Made by a program: the position numbers and the translations under genes
Assembly: GCA_003565055.1 (NCBI GenBank)
Contig: PXDM01000251.1
Coordinates: 1-6,571 of the forward strand
Direction: 5' to 3'
Length of the DNA stretch: 6,571 bases
Source of the DNA: Paracoccaceae bacterium
GTDB lineage: Bacteria > Pseudomonadota > Alphaproteobacteria > Rhodobacterales > Rhodobacteraceae
Notes under the pieces: generated by a model
Told to the model about the DNA's origin: nothing
Seen by the model: only the letters and a program-made list of their open reading frames with translations
The model's database searches: none
In this document: in pieces, positions 1 to 6,571 of the stretch
Position numbering within the stretch: position 1 is the first letter of the stretch
How the letters are laid out: each line of letters opens with the position of its first letter

Positions 1-838
1 CGCGATCAACCCGCATCGCTGGGGCGGCAGTGATGAGCTGACCTATTGCCTGACCAGCATCGCCCATCACGCGCCCTGGCTGCGTCATGTGTGGCTGGTG
101 ACGGATGCGCAGCGCCCTGATCTCTCCCGCGTGCCGGCCAGGCTGCTCGACCGGCTGTCGATTGTCGATCATCGCGAGATTTTCGCAGGCTACACGCATG
201 TCCTGCCCACATTCAATTCGCTGTCGATCGAAGCGATGCTCTGGCGCATCCCCGGTCTTGCGGAGTCGTTTCTCTATTTCAACGATGATGTCTTTCTGAC
301 CGCGCCCTTGCATGCGGGCGATGTGTTTCGTGATGCGCGGCCCGTGCTGCGCGGCAAATGGGTCGATTACAGTGCGCTCGCGGATGATCCGGGCAAGATG
401 CCGGATCCTGCGCTTTTCAACCATTTCACCCAGATCAACGCGGCCCGACTGGCGGGGTTTGACCCGGCGCATATGTGGGCGAGCGCGCATGTCGTCCATC
501 CCTTGCGCCGCCCGCTGCTGGAGGCGCTTTTCGACCGCCACCGCGCTGCCTTCGAGGCCAGCATCGCCCATCCGTTCCGCGATCTGCGCCAGTTCCAGCC
601 CATGGCGCTGCACAATATGGCCGCGATCCGCGCGGGGCATTCGGTGCATCTGGCGGCCAAGGATTACGCGCATCTGCGCTCGGGCGCGGTGATGGATTTC
701 CCGCTCGATCAGGTCCGCGCCTATCTGCACCGCGCGACGACGGGCGGCAACAAGTTCCTGTGCATCAATGACTTCCCGCAGCTTGAAGCCTCGCTCCCGG
801 AATCGCGGGACTGGCTTGCGCGGGCAACGGGCGCGTGA
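1..838 (+). CDS. Stealth-family capsular polysaccharide phosphotransferase, C-terminal part (5' end outside window)
   Basis: The gene is open from the left edge (first full codon at base 2) to a TGA at 836-838, leaving 278 residues and no visible start. Stealth proteins transfer sugar-1-phosphate units from a nucleotide sugar to build phosphodiester-linked surface polysaccharides, and are related to the eukaryotic GlcNAc-1-phosphotransferase. Conserved region 2 is clear: a DELTYCLTSIAHHAPWLRHV-like stretch at residues 11-30, then VTDAQ, IVDHREIF, LPTFNS, IE and FLYFNDDVFL (residues 90-99), the acidic signature of the family. A region-3-like HVVHP lies near residue 163, and a region-4-like KFLCIND near residue 251. 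Region 1, normally carrying a YTWVDG-type motif, would lie upstream. The family call is strong; the sugar and the polymer cannot be told. A capsule or exopolysaccharide locus to the left is an inference. Confidence 0.9.
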   Translation, partial: AINPHRWGGSDELTYCLTSIAHHAPWLRHVWLVTDAQRPDLSRVPARLLDRLSIVDHREIFAGYTHVLPTFNSLSIEAMLWRIPGLAESFLYFNDDVFLTAPLHAGDVFRDARPVLRGKWVDYSALADDPGKMPDPALFNHFTQINAARLAGFDPAHMWASAHVVHPLRRPLLEALFDRHRAAFEASIAHPFRDLRQFQPMALHNMAAIRAGHSVHLAAKDYAHLRSGAVMDFPLDQVRAYLHRATTGGNKFLCINDFPQLEASLPESRDWLARATGA

Positions 839-954
839 GCGGGCCGGGTGCGTGTGTCTTGGGCGGATTGGGGCTCCCTTGGCCTAGGGGCGCGGCGCGC
901 TATTCCAGAGGGACAGGTTTTTGCGCTAGAAACAGGGGCGCAGACTGTCAGGAA

Positions 955-960
955 CGGAGA
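955..960 (+). promoter_or_regulatory. Ribosome binding site of the DUF2254 gene
   Basis: The sequence CGGAGA contains a GGAG/GGAGA Shine-Dalgarno core that ends five bases before the ATG at 966. It supports that ATG over later in-frame starts. Confidence 0.6.
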
Positions 961-965
961 CCCGC

Positions 966-2231
966 ATGATCTCGTCCACGAAATCCGGCTGGTTTTTCCG
1001 GCTCAGGCAGCATTTCAAGGAGATCTGGGCAAAGGTCACCGCCTATTGCCTGCTCGCGGTGCTGACGGCGCTGACCGCGCGATGGCTGGGGCCTTTCATC
1101 CCCTCTGATCTGGCGTTTCGCATCGGTGCGGATGCGGCTGAGACGATTCTGAACATCGTCGCCACCTCCATGCTGACAGTGGCGACCTTTTCGATGGGGA
1201 TCATGGCGAGTGCGATTGCGGGTGCCGCATCCGGGGCGACCCCGCGCGCGACGTCGATCCTGCTCGAAGATCAGGTCTCGCAAAACGCGCTGGCCACGTT
1301 TCTCGGCGCGTTCCTGTTTTCGCTGGTGGGGATCATCGGCCTTAAGGTCGGGGTTTACGAGGATGGCGGCCGGATCATTCTGTTTGCGATGACCCTTCTC
1401 GTGATCCTGTTGATCTTTGTCGCCTTCATTCGCTGGATCAATGCCTTGCGCAGTTTCGGGCGCATTCCAGACACGCTGTCGCGGATCGAGGCGACGGTCA
1501 AGGAGGCGCTGATCGAGCGTCTGAACCATCCCTATCTGGACTGCCACCGGCTCGACGCGCTTCCGGACGTGGCGGATCTGTACCCGATCTGCGCGCAGAA
1601 AAACGGCTTCGTCCAGCATATCGACGTGAAGAAGCTGCAGGCTCTGGCAGTTGAGCTCGATACCGAGATCTGGATCAACCGGATGCCGGGGCGCTATGCC
1701 TGTCCGGTGAGGCCGCTTGCCTATCTTGGGCGCAAAACCGTGCCCGAGAAGGCTGCGGAATGCGCGCGCGATTGCTTCACGCTCGGGCCTGCGCGCACCT
1801 TCTCGCAAGACCCGCAATTCGGGATGATCGTTTTCGCGGAAACCGCCGCGCGCGCGCTCTCGCCTGCGGTGAATGATCCGGGCACGGCGATTGATGTCTT
1901 GCGCCGCGCGATGGGGGTGCTCTTGCATTGGGAAGAGCGCGCGGAGCCCGAGGTCGTCCATGACCGGCTGTACATGCCGGGACTTTCGGCAGAGGATTTT
2001 CTGACCGATCTGATCCGGCCCATTGCCCGTGACGGGGCGGCCATGGTTGAAGTGCATCATGTGTTGCAGGCTGCTCTGCGTGACCTCGCGCTGGGCCAGC
2101 CCGCGGCTTTCGCGGCGGCGGCCAAGGCGCAATCGCGCGCAGCGCTTGCGCGGGCCGAGGCCGCGCTGGCGCTCGATGCCGACAAGGAAGAACTACGCGC
2201 GATGGCCCGCGAAGTGCCGGACGCGCCTTAG
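966..2231 (+). CDS. DUF2254 family integral membrane protein
   Basis: This complete 421-residue protein belongs to DUF2254, whose biochemical role I do not know. The N-terminal third carries four likely membrane helices, at about residues 24-45, 60-85, 107-131 and 137-158. They are followed by a soluble region of about 260 residues. The family hallmark is clear at residues 282-310: DPQFG, then RALSPAVNDPGTA. An HHVLQAALRDLA helix follows at about 364-375, and the C-terminal tail is Ala-rich and probably helical. The ATG at 966 is supported by a GGAGA five bases upstream. The 127-base gap after the Stealth gene suggests its own promoter, though I see no convincing -35/-10 pair. Its stop lies 11 bases from the stop of the convergent phospholipase D gene. 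Family assignment is secure; a channel or envelope-stress role would be speculation. Confidence 0.93.
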   Translation: MISSTKSGWFFRLRQHFKEIWAKVTAYCLLAVLTALTARWLGPFIPSDLAFRIGADAAETILNIVATSMLTVATFSMGIMASAIAGAASGATPRATSILLEDQVSQNALATFLGAFLFSLVGIIGLKVGVYEDGGRIILFAMTLLVILLIFVAFIRWINALRSFGRIPDTLSRIEATVKEALIERLNHPYLDCHRLDALPDVADLYPICAQKNGFVQHIDVKKLQALAVELDTEIWINRMPGRYACPVRPLAYLGRKTVPEKAAECARDCFTLGPARTFSQDPQFGMIVFAETAARALSPAVNDPGTAIDVLRRAMGVLLHWEERAEPEVVHDRLYMPGLSAEDFLTDLIRPIARDGAAMVEVHHVLQAALRDLALGQPAAFAAAAKAQSRAALARAEAALALDADKEELRAMAREVPDAP

Positions 2232-2242
2232 CGAGCGCCCGT

Positions 2243-3565
2243 TCAGAACTGCGTGCGCAGCAGGCTCCAGGCCCAATCGGTCGCGCGCGTCACGAGGGGG
2301 CGGTTTTCCCAGTCCTCAAGGGTGATCTGCTCGGCCCGCGCCAGATCCGCGTCGAAAATCGCGATCTTGGCAGCTGCGAAATCCGGGTCGAAGATGTTGA
2401 GATTGGCCTCGTCATTGAGCCGGAAAGAGCGTTCGTCGAAATTGGTCGATCCGACCGAGGCGAAGTCTTCATCCACGACCATGAGCTTGGCATGCATGAA
2501 GGTCGGCTGGAACTCATGGATGCGCACCCCGGCCTCCAGAAGCGGCCCCCAGAGATGCCGCGAAGCGCGGCGCACCATGGCTTTGCTCATATGCTCGCCG
2601 GGCACGATGATATCCACCTCGACCCCGCGCGCACGCGCATCGAGGAGCTGTTCCACAGCGATCTCATCTGGGACGAAATAGGGGGTCGTGATGCGGATAT
2701 GTTCCTGCGCCGAGGCAATGACGCTCATCAGCATCAGATGCATGTAATTGCGGCTGCCCGTGGAACTGAGCACCAACTGGGCCAGGGTCTCGCCCACAGG
2801 CTCCAGCGGGGGGAAATAGGCATCGCCCTTGAGAACTTCGCCCGTATCCTCGACCCAGTTTGACACAAAGCCGCCCTGCATCGCCGCGACCACAGGGCCG
2901 GTCACGCGGTAATGCGTCTCGCGCCACTCATCGGGATTGCGCGCGTCGCCCAGCCATTCATCACCGATCCCGACCCCGCCCGTGAAGCCGATGCGGCCAT
3001 CAATGATCAGAAACTTGCGATGCGTGCGGTTGTTGATCCGGTCGAGCGTGTACCAGCGCAAGGGGCGGAAGCGTTTGACCTCGACCCCTTCAGCGATCAT
3101 CGCCTCGACCAGCTCGGGATTTGTGGGTTCCGAGCCGACCCAATCGAGCAGCACGCGGACCTCGCCCCCCGCTTGCGCGCGCTCGATCAGGGCATCGGCG
3201 AATTGATCCGCCATATCGCCCGACCAGTAGATATAGGTCTCGAAATTGATGCTGTTTTGCGCCGAGGCGATGGCATCGAGCATGGCGGGATAGATTTCAA
3301 CGCCGTTTTGCAGGATCTCGATCTGATTGCCGTCCATCAGGTTCGAGCCGAAAAGCCCCGCGAGACTGCGCCGGAACTCCGGCGCGTCGGGGCTGAGCAC
3401 CGAGGTCAGCGGCTCGCGCAGTTCGCGCCGGTCGGGCATGAGGTTGAGCGCGACGATCACTGCTGCGAGCGTCAGCGCGACGGCGGTGATGGACAGAGTG
3501 ATGCGCCGCCGATGGGTGCGCAGCCAGTCACGCATTGGGCGCACCCGGCGCGGCACAGGGGTCAT
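2243..3565 (-). CDS. cls: Phospholipase D superfamily protein, cardiolipin synthase-like
   Basis: This 440-residue membrane-anchored enzyme has two HKD motifs. The first is H182-x-K184-x4-D189 within THRKFLIIDG, followed by GG at 196-197. The second is H358-x-K360-x4-D365 within FMHAKLMVVD, followed by GSTNFDERSF. The paired motifs form one active site; in the family the first His attacks the phosphodiester and forms a phospho-enzyme. Bacterial Cls joins phosphatidylglycerol with a second phospholipid to make cardiolipin at the inner membrane. An Arg-rich N-terminus precedes a single helix at about 22-43, whereas ClsA-type enzymes usually have two, so another transphosphatidylase specificity is possible. 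The start is uncertain: neither this ATG nor the in-frame ATG of Met11 (3533-3535) has a good Shine-Dalgarno, and Met11 leaves the helix intact. It is probably last in an operon, 21 bases after the CDF-like gene. Confidence 0.93.
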   Translation of the reverse strand: MTPVPRRVRPMRDWLRTHRRRITLSITAVALTLAAVIVALNLMPDRRELREPLTSVLSPDAPEFRRSLAGLFGSNLMDGNQIEILQNGVEIYPAMLDAIASAQNSINFETYIYWSGDMADQFADALIERAQAGGEVRVLLDWVGSEPTNPELVEAMIAEGVEVKRFRPLRWYTLDRINNRTHRKFLIIDGRIGFTGGVGIGDEWLGDARNPDEWRETHYRVTGPVVAAMQGGFVSNWVEDTGEVLKGDAYFPPLEPVGETLAQLVLSSTGSRNYMHLMLMSVIASAQEHIRITTPYFVPDEIAVEQLLDARARGVEVDIIVPGEHMSKAMVRRASRHLWGPLLEAGVRIHEFQPTFMHAKLMVVDEDFASVGSTNFDERSFRLNDEANLNIFDPDFAAAKIAIFDADLARAEQITLEDWENRPLVTRATDWAWSLLRTQF

Positions 3566-3587
3566 GCGGGGCGGAGGAATGTGGCAT
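3528..3587 (-). other. Possible 19-codon coupling mini-ORF between the CDF-like gene and cls
   Basis: On the minus strand the CDF-like stop TGA (3589-3587) overlaps an ATG (3587-3585) as TGATG. This ATG opens a 19-codon frame (MPHSSAPHD...) that ends in TGA at 3530-3528, just past the Met11 ATG of cls (3535-3533). The layout would allow ribosomes to terminate and restart twice, passing from the CDF-like gene to cls. There is no Shine-Dalgarno and no recognisable peptide, so it may be chance. Confidence 0.2.
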
Positions 3588-4510
3588 CAGGCGCTCCATT
3601 TCGGGTCTGCGGTGAAAGTGACCGACAGCCAGCGATCCGGCCCGGCCTTGCCGATGGCCGCGCCGACCTCGTCGCGGATTGCGTCCCAGTCGCTGAGTGC
3701 GCGGGCGGGCGCATCCGGGGCGGCCACGAAATACATCTCGATCTGTTCGGCCCGCCCGACGCGCGCGACATAGCTCTGATGCGCGAGAAAGCCGTATTTC
3801 GCAGTGATCGCGGTCGCCACGGCATCGACGCGGGCGCGCAGATCGGGCGGGGTGACAAGCAGCATTTCCGACAGCGCCCGGCGCGTGATGGCGACAGGCA
3901 CCGGGATCAGGACCAGACAGATCATGCCCAGGATCGCGGGGTCGATATAGGGCAGTGCGGGAGCGAAGCGCGTCTCCTCGATCAGCGTGGCGATCCCGAA
4001 GGCCGCGAGCAGCGCAGCACTCAGCGCCCCCGCCGAGAGCCAGCCCTGCGCGTCGATCTTGACGAAGCCCGATTGCAGGTGGCGGTTGACGCGGTAGCCA
4101 AGTGCGCCCATCGCAAAGCAGATCACTGCCGCCGCGCCCGCGTAATAGAGCGCGATATCGAAATTCAGCAGCCGCCCTCCGGCGAGGATCGATTCTATGG
4201 CATTGATCAGCCCATAGGTGGCCACGGCCATCAGAAGCACCCCGTTGAGCGCCAGCACCATCGGCTCCAGATGCCAGAAGCCGAAATTGAACCGCGCCTC
4301 CAGCCGCTGGCCGCGCGCGGTCGAGAGGGCGTAGGATTTCATCAGCCCCAGCACCAGCAAGGACACCGCCCCCATCAGCGCATCGACGAGCGAGAAGGCC
4401 CCGTCGAAGACAATCGCACGCGACCCGGTCCACAGACCGATCGTGATCCCCAGCCCCGCCATCACCAGCGTTGCCGCAATCGACAGTTTCAGAAGCGTTT
4501 CTTCGCGCAT
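3587..4510 (-). CDS. CDF (cation diffusion facilitator)-like membrane protein with altered metal sites
   Basis: This 307-residue protein has the CDF layout: six likely helices (about 8-28, 32-58, 82-106, 118-138, 155-177, 189-208) and a cytoplasmic domain of about 90 residues. CDF proteins export divalent metals such as Zn, Fe or Mn by proton antiport. The helix 2-3 loop keeps a family-like FGFWHLEP in place of the usual FGHGKAEP. Aligned by eye with remembered E. coli YiiP, the transport-site ligands D45/D49 and H153/D157 become F39/D43 and G156/A160, so three of four are lost. In the C-terminal domain H232 and D285 are kept (H244, D302), while H248 and H283 become Y260 and T300. Metal transport is therefore doubtful. 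The ATG lies 30 bases after the dehydrogenase stop, with a GGGGAG 15 bases upstream. The fold is secure; substrate and activity are not. Confidence 0.87.
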   Translation of the reverse strand: MREETLLKLSIAATLVMAGLGITIGLWTGSRAIVFDGAFSLVDALMGAVSLLVLGLMKSYALSTARGQRLEARFNFGFWHLEPMVLALNGVLLMAVATYGLINAIESILAGGRLLNFDIALYYAGAAAVICFAMGALGYRVNRHLQSGFVKIDAQGWLSAGALSAALLAAFGIATLIEETRFAPALPYIDPAILGMICLVLIPVPVAITRRALSEMLLVTPPDLRARVDAVATAITAKYGFLAHQSYVARVGRAEQIEMYFVAAPDAPARALSDWDAIRDEVGAAIGKAGPDRWLSVTFTADPKWSA

Positions 4511-4519
4511 GGCCCGTGT

Positions 4520-4539
4520 CCCATTCTCCCCGAAATGGG
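4520..4539 (-). promoter_or_regulatory. Short hairpin between the PQQ dehydrogenase and CDF-like genes
   Basis: CCCATT at 4520-4525 pairs perfectly with AATGGG at 4534-4539 around an eight-base loop. On the transcribed (minus) strand the loop reads TCGGGGAG, so it exposes the only Shine-Dalgarno-like GGGGAG before the CDF-like ATG. There is no T-run after it, so it is not a standard intrinsic terminator. A six-base stem could be chance. Confidence 0.22.
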
Positions 4540-4540
4540 C

Positions 4541-6571
4541 TTATTGTGGCAGCGCATAGGCGATGATGGTATCCCCCACGGTGGTTTCAAGCCGCGAATG
4601 CCCGCCTGCGTGGAGCACGACATACTGGCGGCCCTCATGCACATAGCTCATGGGCGAGGCCTGCCCGCCCGATGGCAGGCGCGCGGACCACAGGAGCCGC
4701 CCGCTCTCGGTCTCATAGGCGCGGAAGAAATTGTCCTGCGCGGCGCCGATGAAGGTGATCCCGCTGCCCGTGACCAGCGGCCCGCCGATATTGACTGTGC
4801 CCAGCGGCACGCGCAGGAAGGTCGGCAGCCCCATCGGCCCTGTGTCGAACCCGGTGCCAAAGGGCTGCGACCAGAGAAATTCGCCGCTTTGCAGATCGGT
4901 CGCGGCGAGATAGCCCCATGGCGGCGCGATGCAGGGCGCGCCGAGGATCGACAGCCACATCGGCCGGGTCACGCCATAGGGCGCGAGCCATTGCGGCGCG
5001 ATCTCCTGATCGGGGCGCGCACCGCCCAGGCCCACGGGCAGGTCTTCGACCTCATCGCGGGGGAACATCGTCACGACATTGGGCAGGCGCGAGTGGTTGG
5101 TGATGACGATATCGCGCCCCAGATCGAGCCCGACACCGCCCCAGTTGATACCGCCCACCGTGCCGGGATGCAGGAGCATGCCATGCGGGTTCTCGGAGGG
5201 TGGCGTGTAGATCCCGCGATACTCCATGCGCAGGAAGTCGCGCCGACAGAGCGCCGCGTCGATCATCGCCACGCCCCATGTCTGGGAGTGATGCAGCCTC
5301 TCCGGATCAGGGCCGATGCGGCCTGCGAAATTGGGGTAGAACACAGCTTGCGGCTGGGTCTCGTGCGTCCAGTCCCCCGGCAGCGCGCCTTGCGGGGCGG
5401 GGCGCTGCTCGACGGGGCGGAGGTTCTCGCCGGTGGCGGCGTCGAGCACGTAGATCGAGCCCTGCTTGGTGCCCTGCACGACGACGCGGCGCATCTCGCC
5501 GTCGATCTCCATATCCATCAGCGCAGGCTGCGCGCCCAGATCGTAATCCCAGAGGTCATGGATGACGGTCGCGAAATCCCAGATGGTTTCGCCCGTTTCC
5601 ATGTCGATGGCGACCACGGCGGATGTGAAGCGATCTTCTTCCGGCGTGCGGTCACCTCCCCAGTGGTCATTGGCGGAATTGCCGGTGGCGATATAGACGA
5701 TACCGGCCTCTGGATCGCCCGAGATCACGTTCCACGCATTCGGCGTGCCGCGCGGGAAGACCTCGCCCGCGTCCAGCGGCTCTGACGCGATGCCCTGGCG
5801 CAGCGCGTCCCAAGCCCAGATCAGATCGCCCGAGACCGCATCATAGGCCCGCACCACGCCCGAGGGCGCATCCCCGCGCTGGTTGTCGCTGACCTGCTGG
5901 CCGATCACCACCAGATCGCCCACCACGGCCGGGCCAGAAGTCGAAGAGGCCAGCCCGGTTTCCTGAATGCCCATGCCATCTGCCAGATCCACCACGCCCT
6001 GCGCACCGAATTCGGGGCAGGCCGCGCCGCTCGCGGCATCGCGCGCGTAAAGCCTGCTATCCACGGTCGCCACGAAAATACGCGCGGCGCAGCTCTCATC
6101 GCCCGGCGCATTGCGGTGATGGGCGACCGCGCGGCAGGCCACGGAAAAGAGCGATTCCATATCGCTCTCGGAGGTTTCCGGGTCAAACTGCCAGAGGGTT
6201 TCGCCCGTGGCGGGATCGAGCGCCATGACCTTGTTCGAGGGGGTGCAGGCAAAGAGCCGCCCTTCGACATAGAGCGGGGTGTTCTGCGCGCTGTAATGGA
6301 TGCGGTCATTCTCGGTCATGTCGCCGGTCTGGATGCGCCACACCTCGGTCAATTCACTGATATTGCTGCGGTCAATCTGCACCGCCGGGGTGTAGCGCGC
6401 GCCCAAGGGCGAGCCGCCGAACGCGGTCCATGCGTCTGGCGGGTTATGGCCGGTGAAGCCCTGCGCATTCGCGTCGCTGGCCTCGGGCGACATGGGGCGT
6501 TCCCAGACCAGAGCGATGCCCAAGCCCGCGACGAGAACGACCGCCGCGACGGCCCCCCATGCGGCGGGACG
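4541..6571 (-). CDS. Membrane-bound PQQ-dependent dehydrogenase, glucose/quinate/shikimate family (5' end outside window)
   Basis: The frame is open from the right edge to a TAA at 4543-4541, giving 676 residues and no true start. A membrane helix (about residues 3-23, AAWGAVAAVVLVAGLGIALVW) precedes a periplasmic beta-propeller, as in E. coli Gcd after its membrane domain. Such enzymes oxidise sugars or cyclic polyols with PQQ and a divalent metal and pass electrons to ubiquinone. Propeller-type repeats include ALDPATGETLWQFD and AIDMETGETIWDF. By eye against E. coli Gcd, the catalytic base D466 is kept (D342, in IHDLWDYD), as are K493 (K369), R266 (R147), D354/N355 (D229/N230), N607 (N492) and D730 (D613). 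H262 and T424 are replaced by S143 and A300. The fold and cofactor are well supported. The substrate is open, so I give no gcd symbol. It is probably upstream in an operon with the CDF-like and cls genes. Confidence 0.93.
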   Translation of the reverse strand, partial: RPAAWGAVAAVVLVAGLGIALVWERPMSPEASDANAQGFTGHNPPDAWTAFGGSPLGARYTPAVQIDRSNISELTEVWRIQTGDMTENDRIHYSAQNTPLYVEGRLFACTPSNKVMALDPATGETLWQFDPETSESDMESLFSVACRAVAHHRNAPGDESCAARIFVATVDSRLYARDAASGAACPEFGAQGVVDLADGMGIQETGLASSTSGPAVVGDLVVIGQQVSDNQRGDAPSGVVRAYDAVSGDLIWAWDALRQGIASEPLDAGEVFPRGTPNAWNVISGDPEAGIVYIATGNSANDHWGGDRTPEEDRFTSAVVAIDMETGETIWDFATVIHDLWDYDLGAQPALMDMEIDGEMRRVVVQGTKQGSIYVLDAATGENLRPVEQRPAPQGALPGDWTHETQPQAVFYPNFAGRIGPDPERLHHSQTWGVAMIDAALCRRDFLRMEYRGIYTPPSENPHGMLLHPGTVGGINWGGVGLDLGRDIVITNHSRLPNVVTMFPRDEVEDLPVGLGGARPDQEIAPQWLAPYGVTRPMWLSILGAPCIAPPWGYLAATDLQSGEFLWSQPFGTGFDTGPMGLPTFLRVPLGTVNIGGPLVTGSGITFIGAAQDNFFRAYETESGRLLWSARLPSGGQASPMSYVHEGRQYVVLHAGGHSRLETTVGDTIIAYALPQ

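Noticed and set aside
879..906. A possible promoter before the DUF2254 gene (TTGGCC, 16 bases, TATTCC)
   Set aside because: The match to consensus is poor, especially in the -10 element, and similar matches arise by chance in a gap of 127 bases.
839..965. A terminator for the Stealth gene in the gap before DUF2254
   Set aside because: I found no stem of useful length followed by a T-run; CCTAGG and GCGCGC are only short palindromes in GC-rich sequence.
948..2132. A 394-codon open frame on the minus strand opposite the DUF2254 gene
   Set aside because: It is also codon-aligned with the real gene and Arg/Gln/His/Asp-rich, and it has no recognisable domain. The DUF2254 frame has membrane helices, a family motif and a ribosome binding site.
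3528..4433. A 301-codon minus-strand frame overlapping the CDF-like gene
   Set aside because: It is Arg/Ala/Gly-rich with no hydrophobic helices or domain, and sits in another frame of a gene with clear CDF topology. Only its last 19 codons, after the TGATG, were kept as a possible coupling element.
2912..5785. A 957-codon open frame on the plus strand, antisense to the cls, CDF-like and PQQ dehydrogenase genes
   Set aside because: It lies in exact codon register with all three minus-strand genes, so a stop would need a TTA, CTA or TCA codon in those genes, which this GC-rich genome avoids. The three genes share one register, so the frame also passes through both gaps. The product is His/Arg/Asp/Gly-rich with no domain, while the minus-strand proteins have clear families and motifs.
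6491..6523. Internal starts (TTG at 6523, ATG at 6493) for the PQQ dehydrogenase
   Set aside because: The frame continues without a stop to the window edge and encodes most of a membrane helix there. Starting at either codon would cut or remove that helix, so the gene is treated as partial.

Overview
The window is GC-rich, densely coding DNA that looks like the chromosome of an alphaproteobacterium, most likely in or near the Rhodobacteraceae. This rests on codon bias (TTA, CTA and TCA codons are almost absent), short gene spacing and the kinds of protein encoded. The lineage is an inference; no rRNA, tRNA or marker gene confirms it. I see no RNA gene, mobile element, CRISPR array or long repeat.

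Left part, plus strand (1-2231). The window opens inside a Stealth-family polysaccharide phosphotransferase whose N-terminus is cut off by the window edge. After 127 bases comes a complete DUF2254 integral membrane protein with its own ribosome binding site.

Right part, minus strand (2243-6571). Three genes run leftward as a probable operon. In transcription order they are a membrane-anchored PQQ-dependent dehydrogenase of the glucose/quinate type (N-terminus beyond the right edge), a CDF-like membrane protein, and a phospholipase D/cardiolipin synthase-like enzyme. The gaps are 30 and 21 bases. The operon converges on the DUF2254 gene with only 11 bases between the two stop codons.

The common theme is the cell envelope: a surface-polysaccharide transferase, a multi-pass membrane protein, a periplasmic quinoprotein feeding electrons to ubiquinone, a CDF-type membrane protein and a phospholipid-synthesising enzyme. 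I did not find a clear new multi-gene system. The best leads are inside two known folds. The CDF-like protein lacks most canonical metal ligands. The PQQ dehydrogenase keeps its catalytic Asp and Lys but has changed two residues placed at the glucose enzyme's active site. A very long open frame antisense to the minus-strand genes (2912-5785) is explained by codon register and is rejected as a gene.
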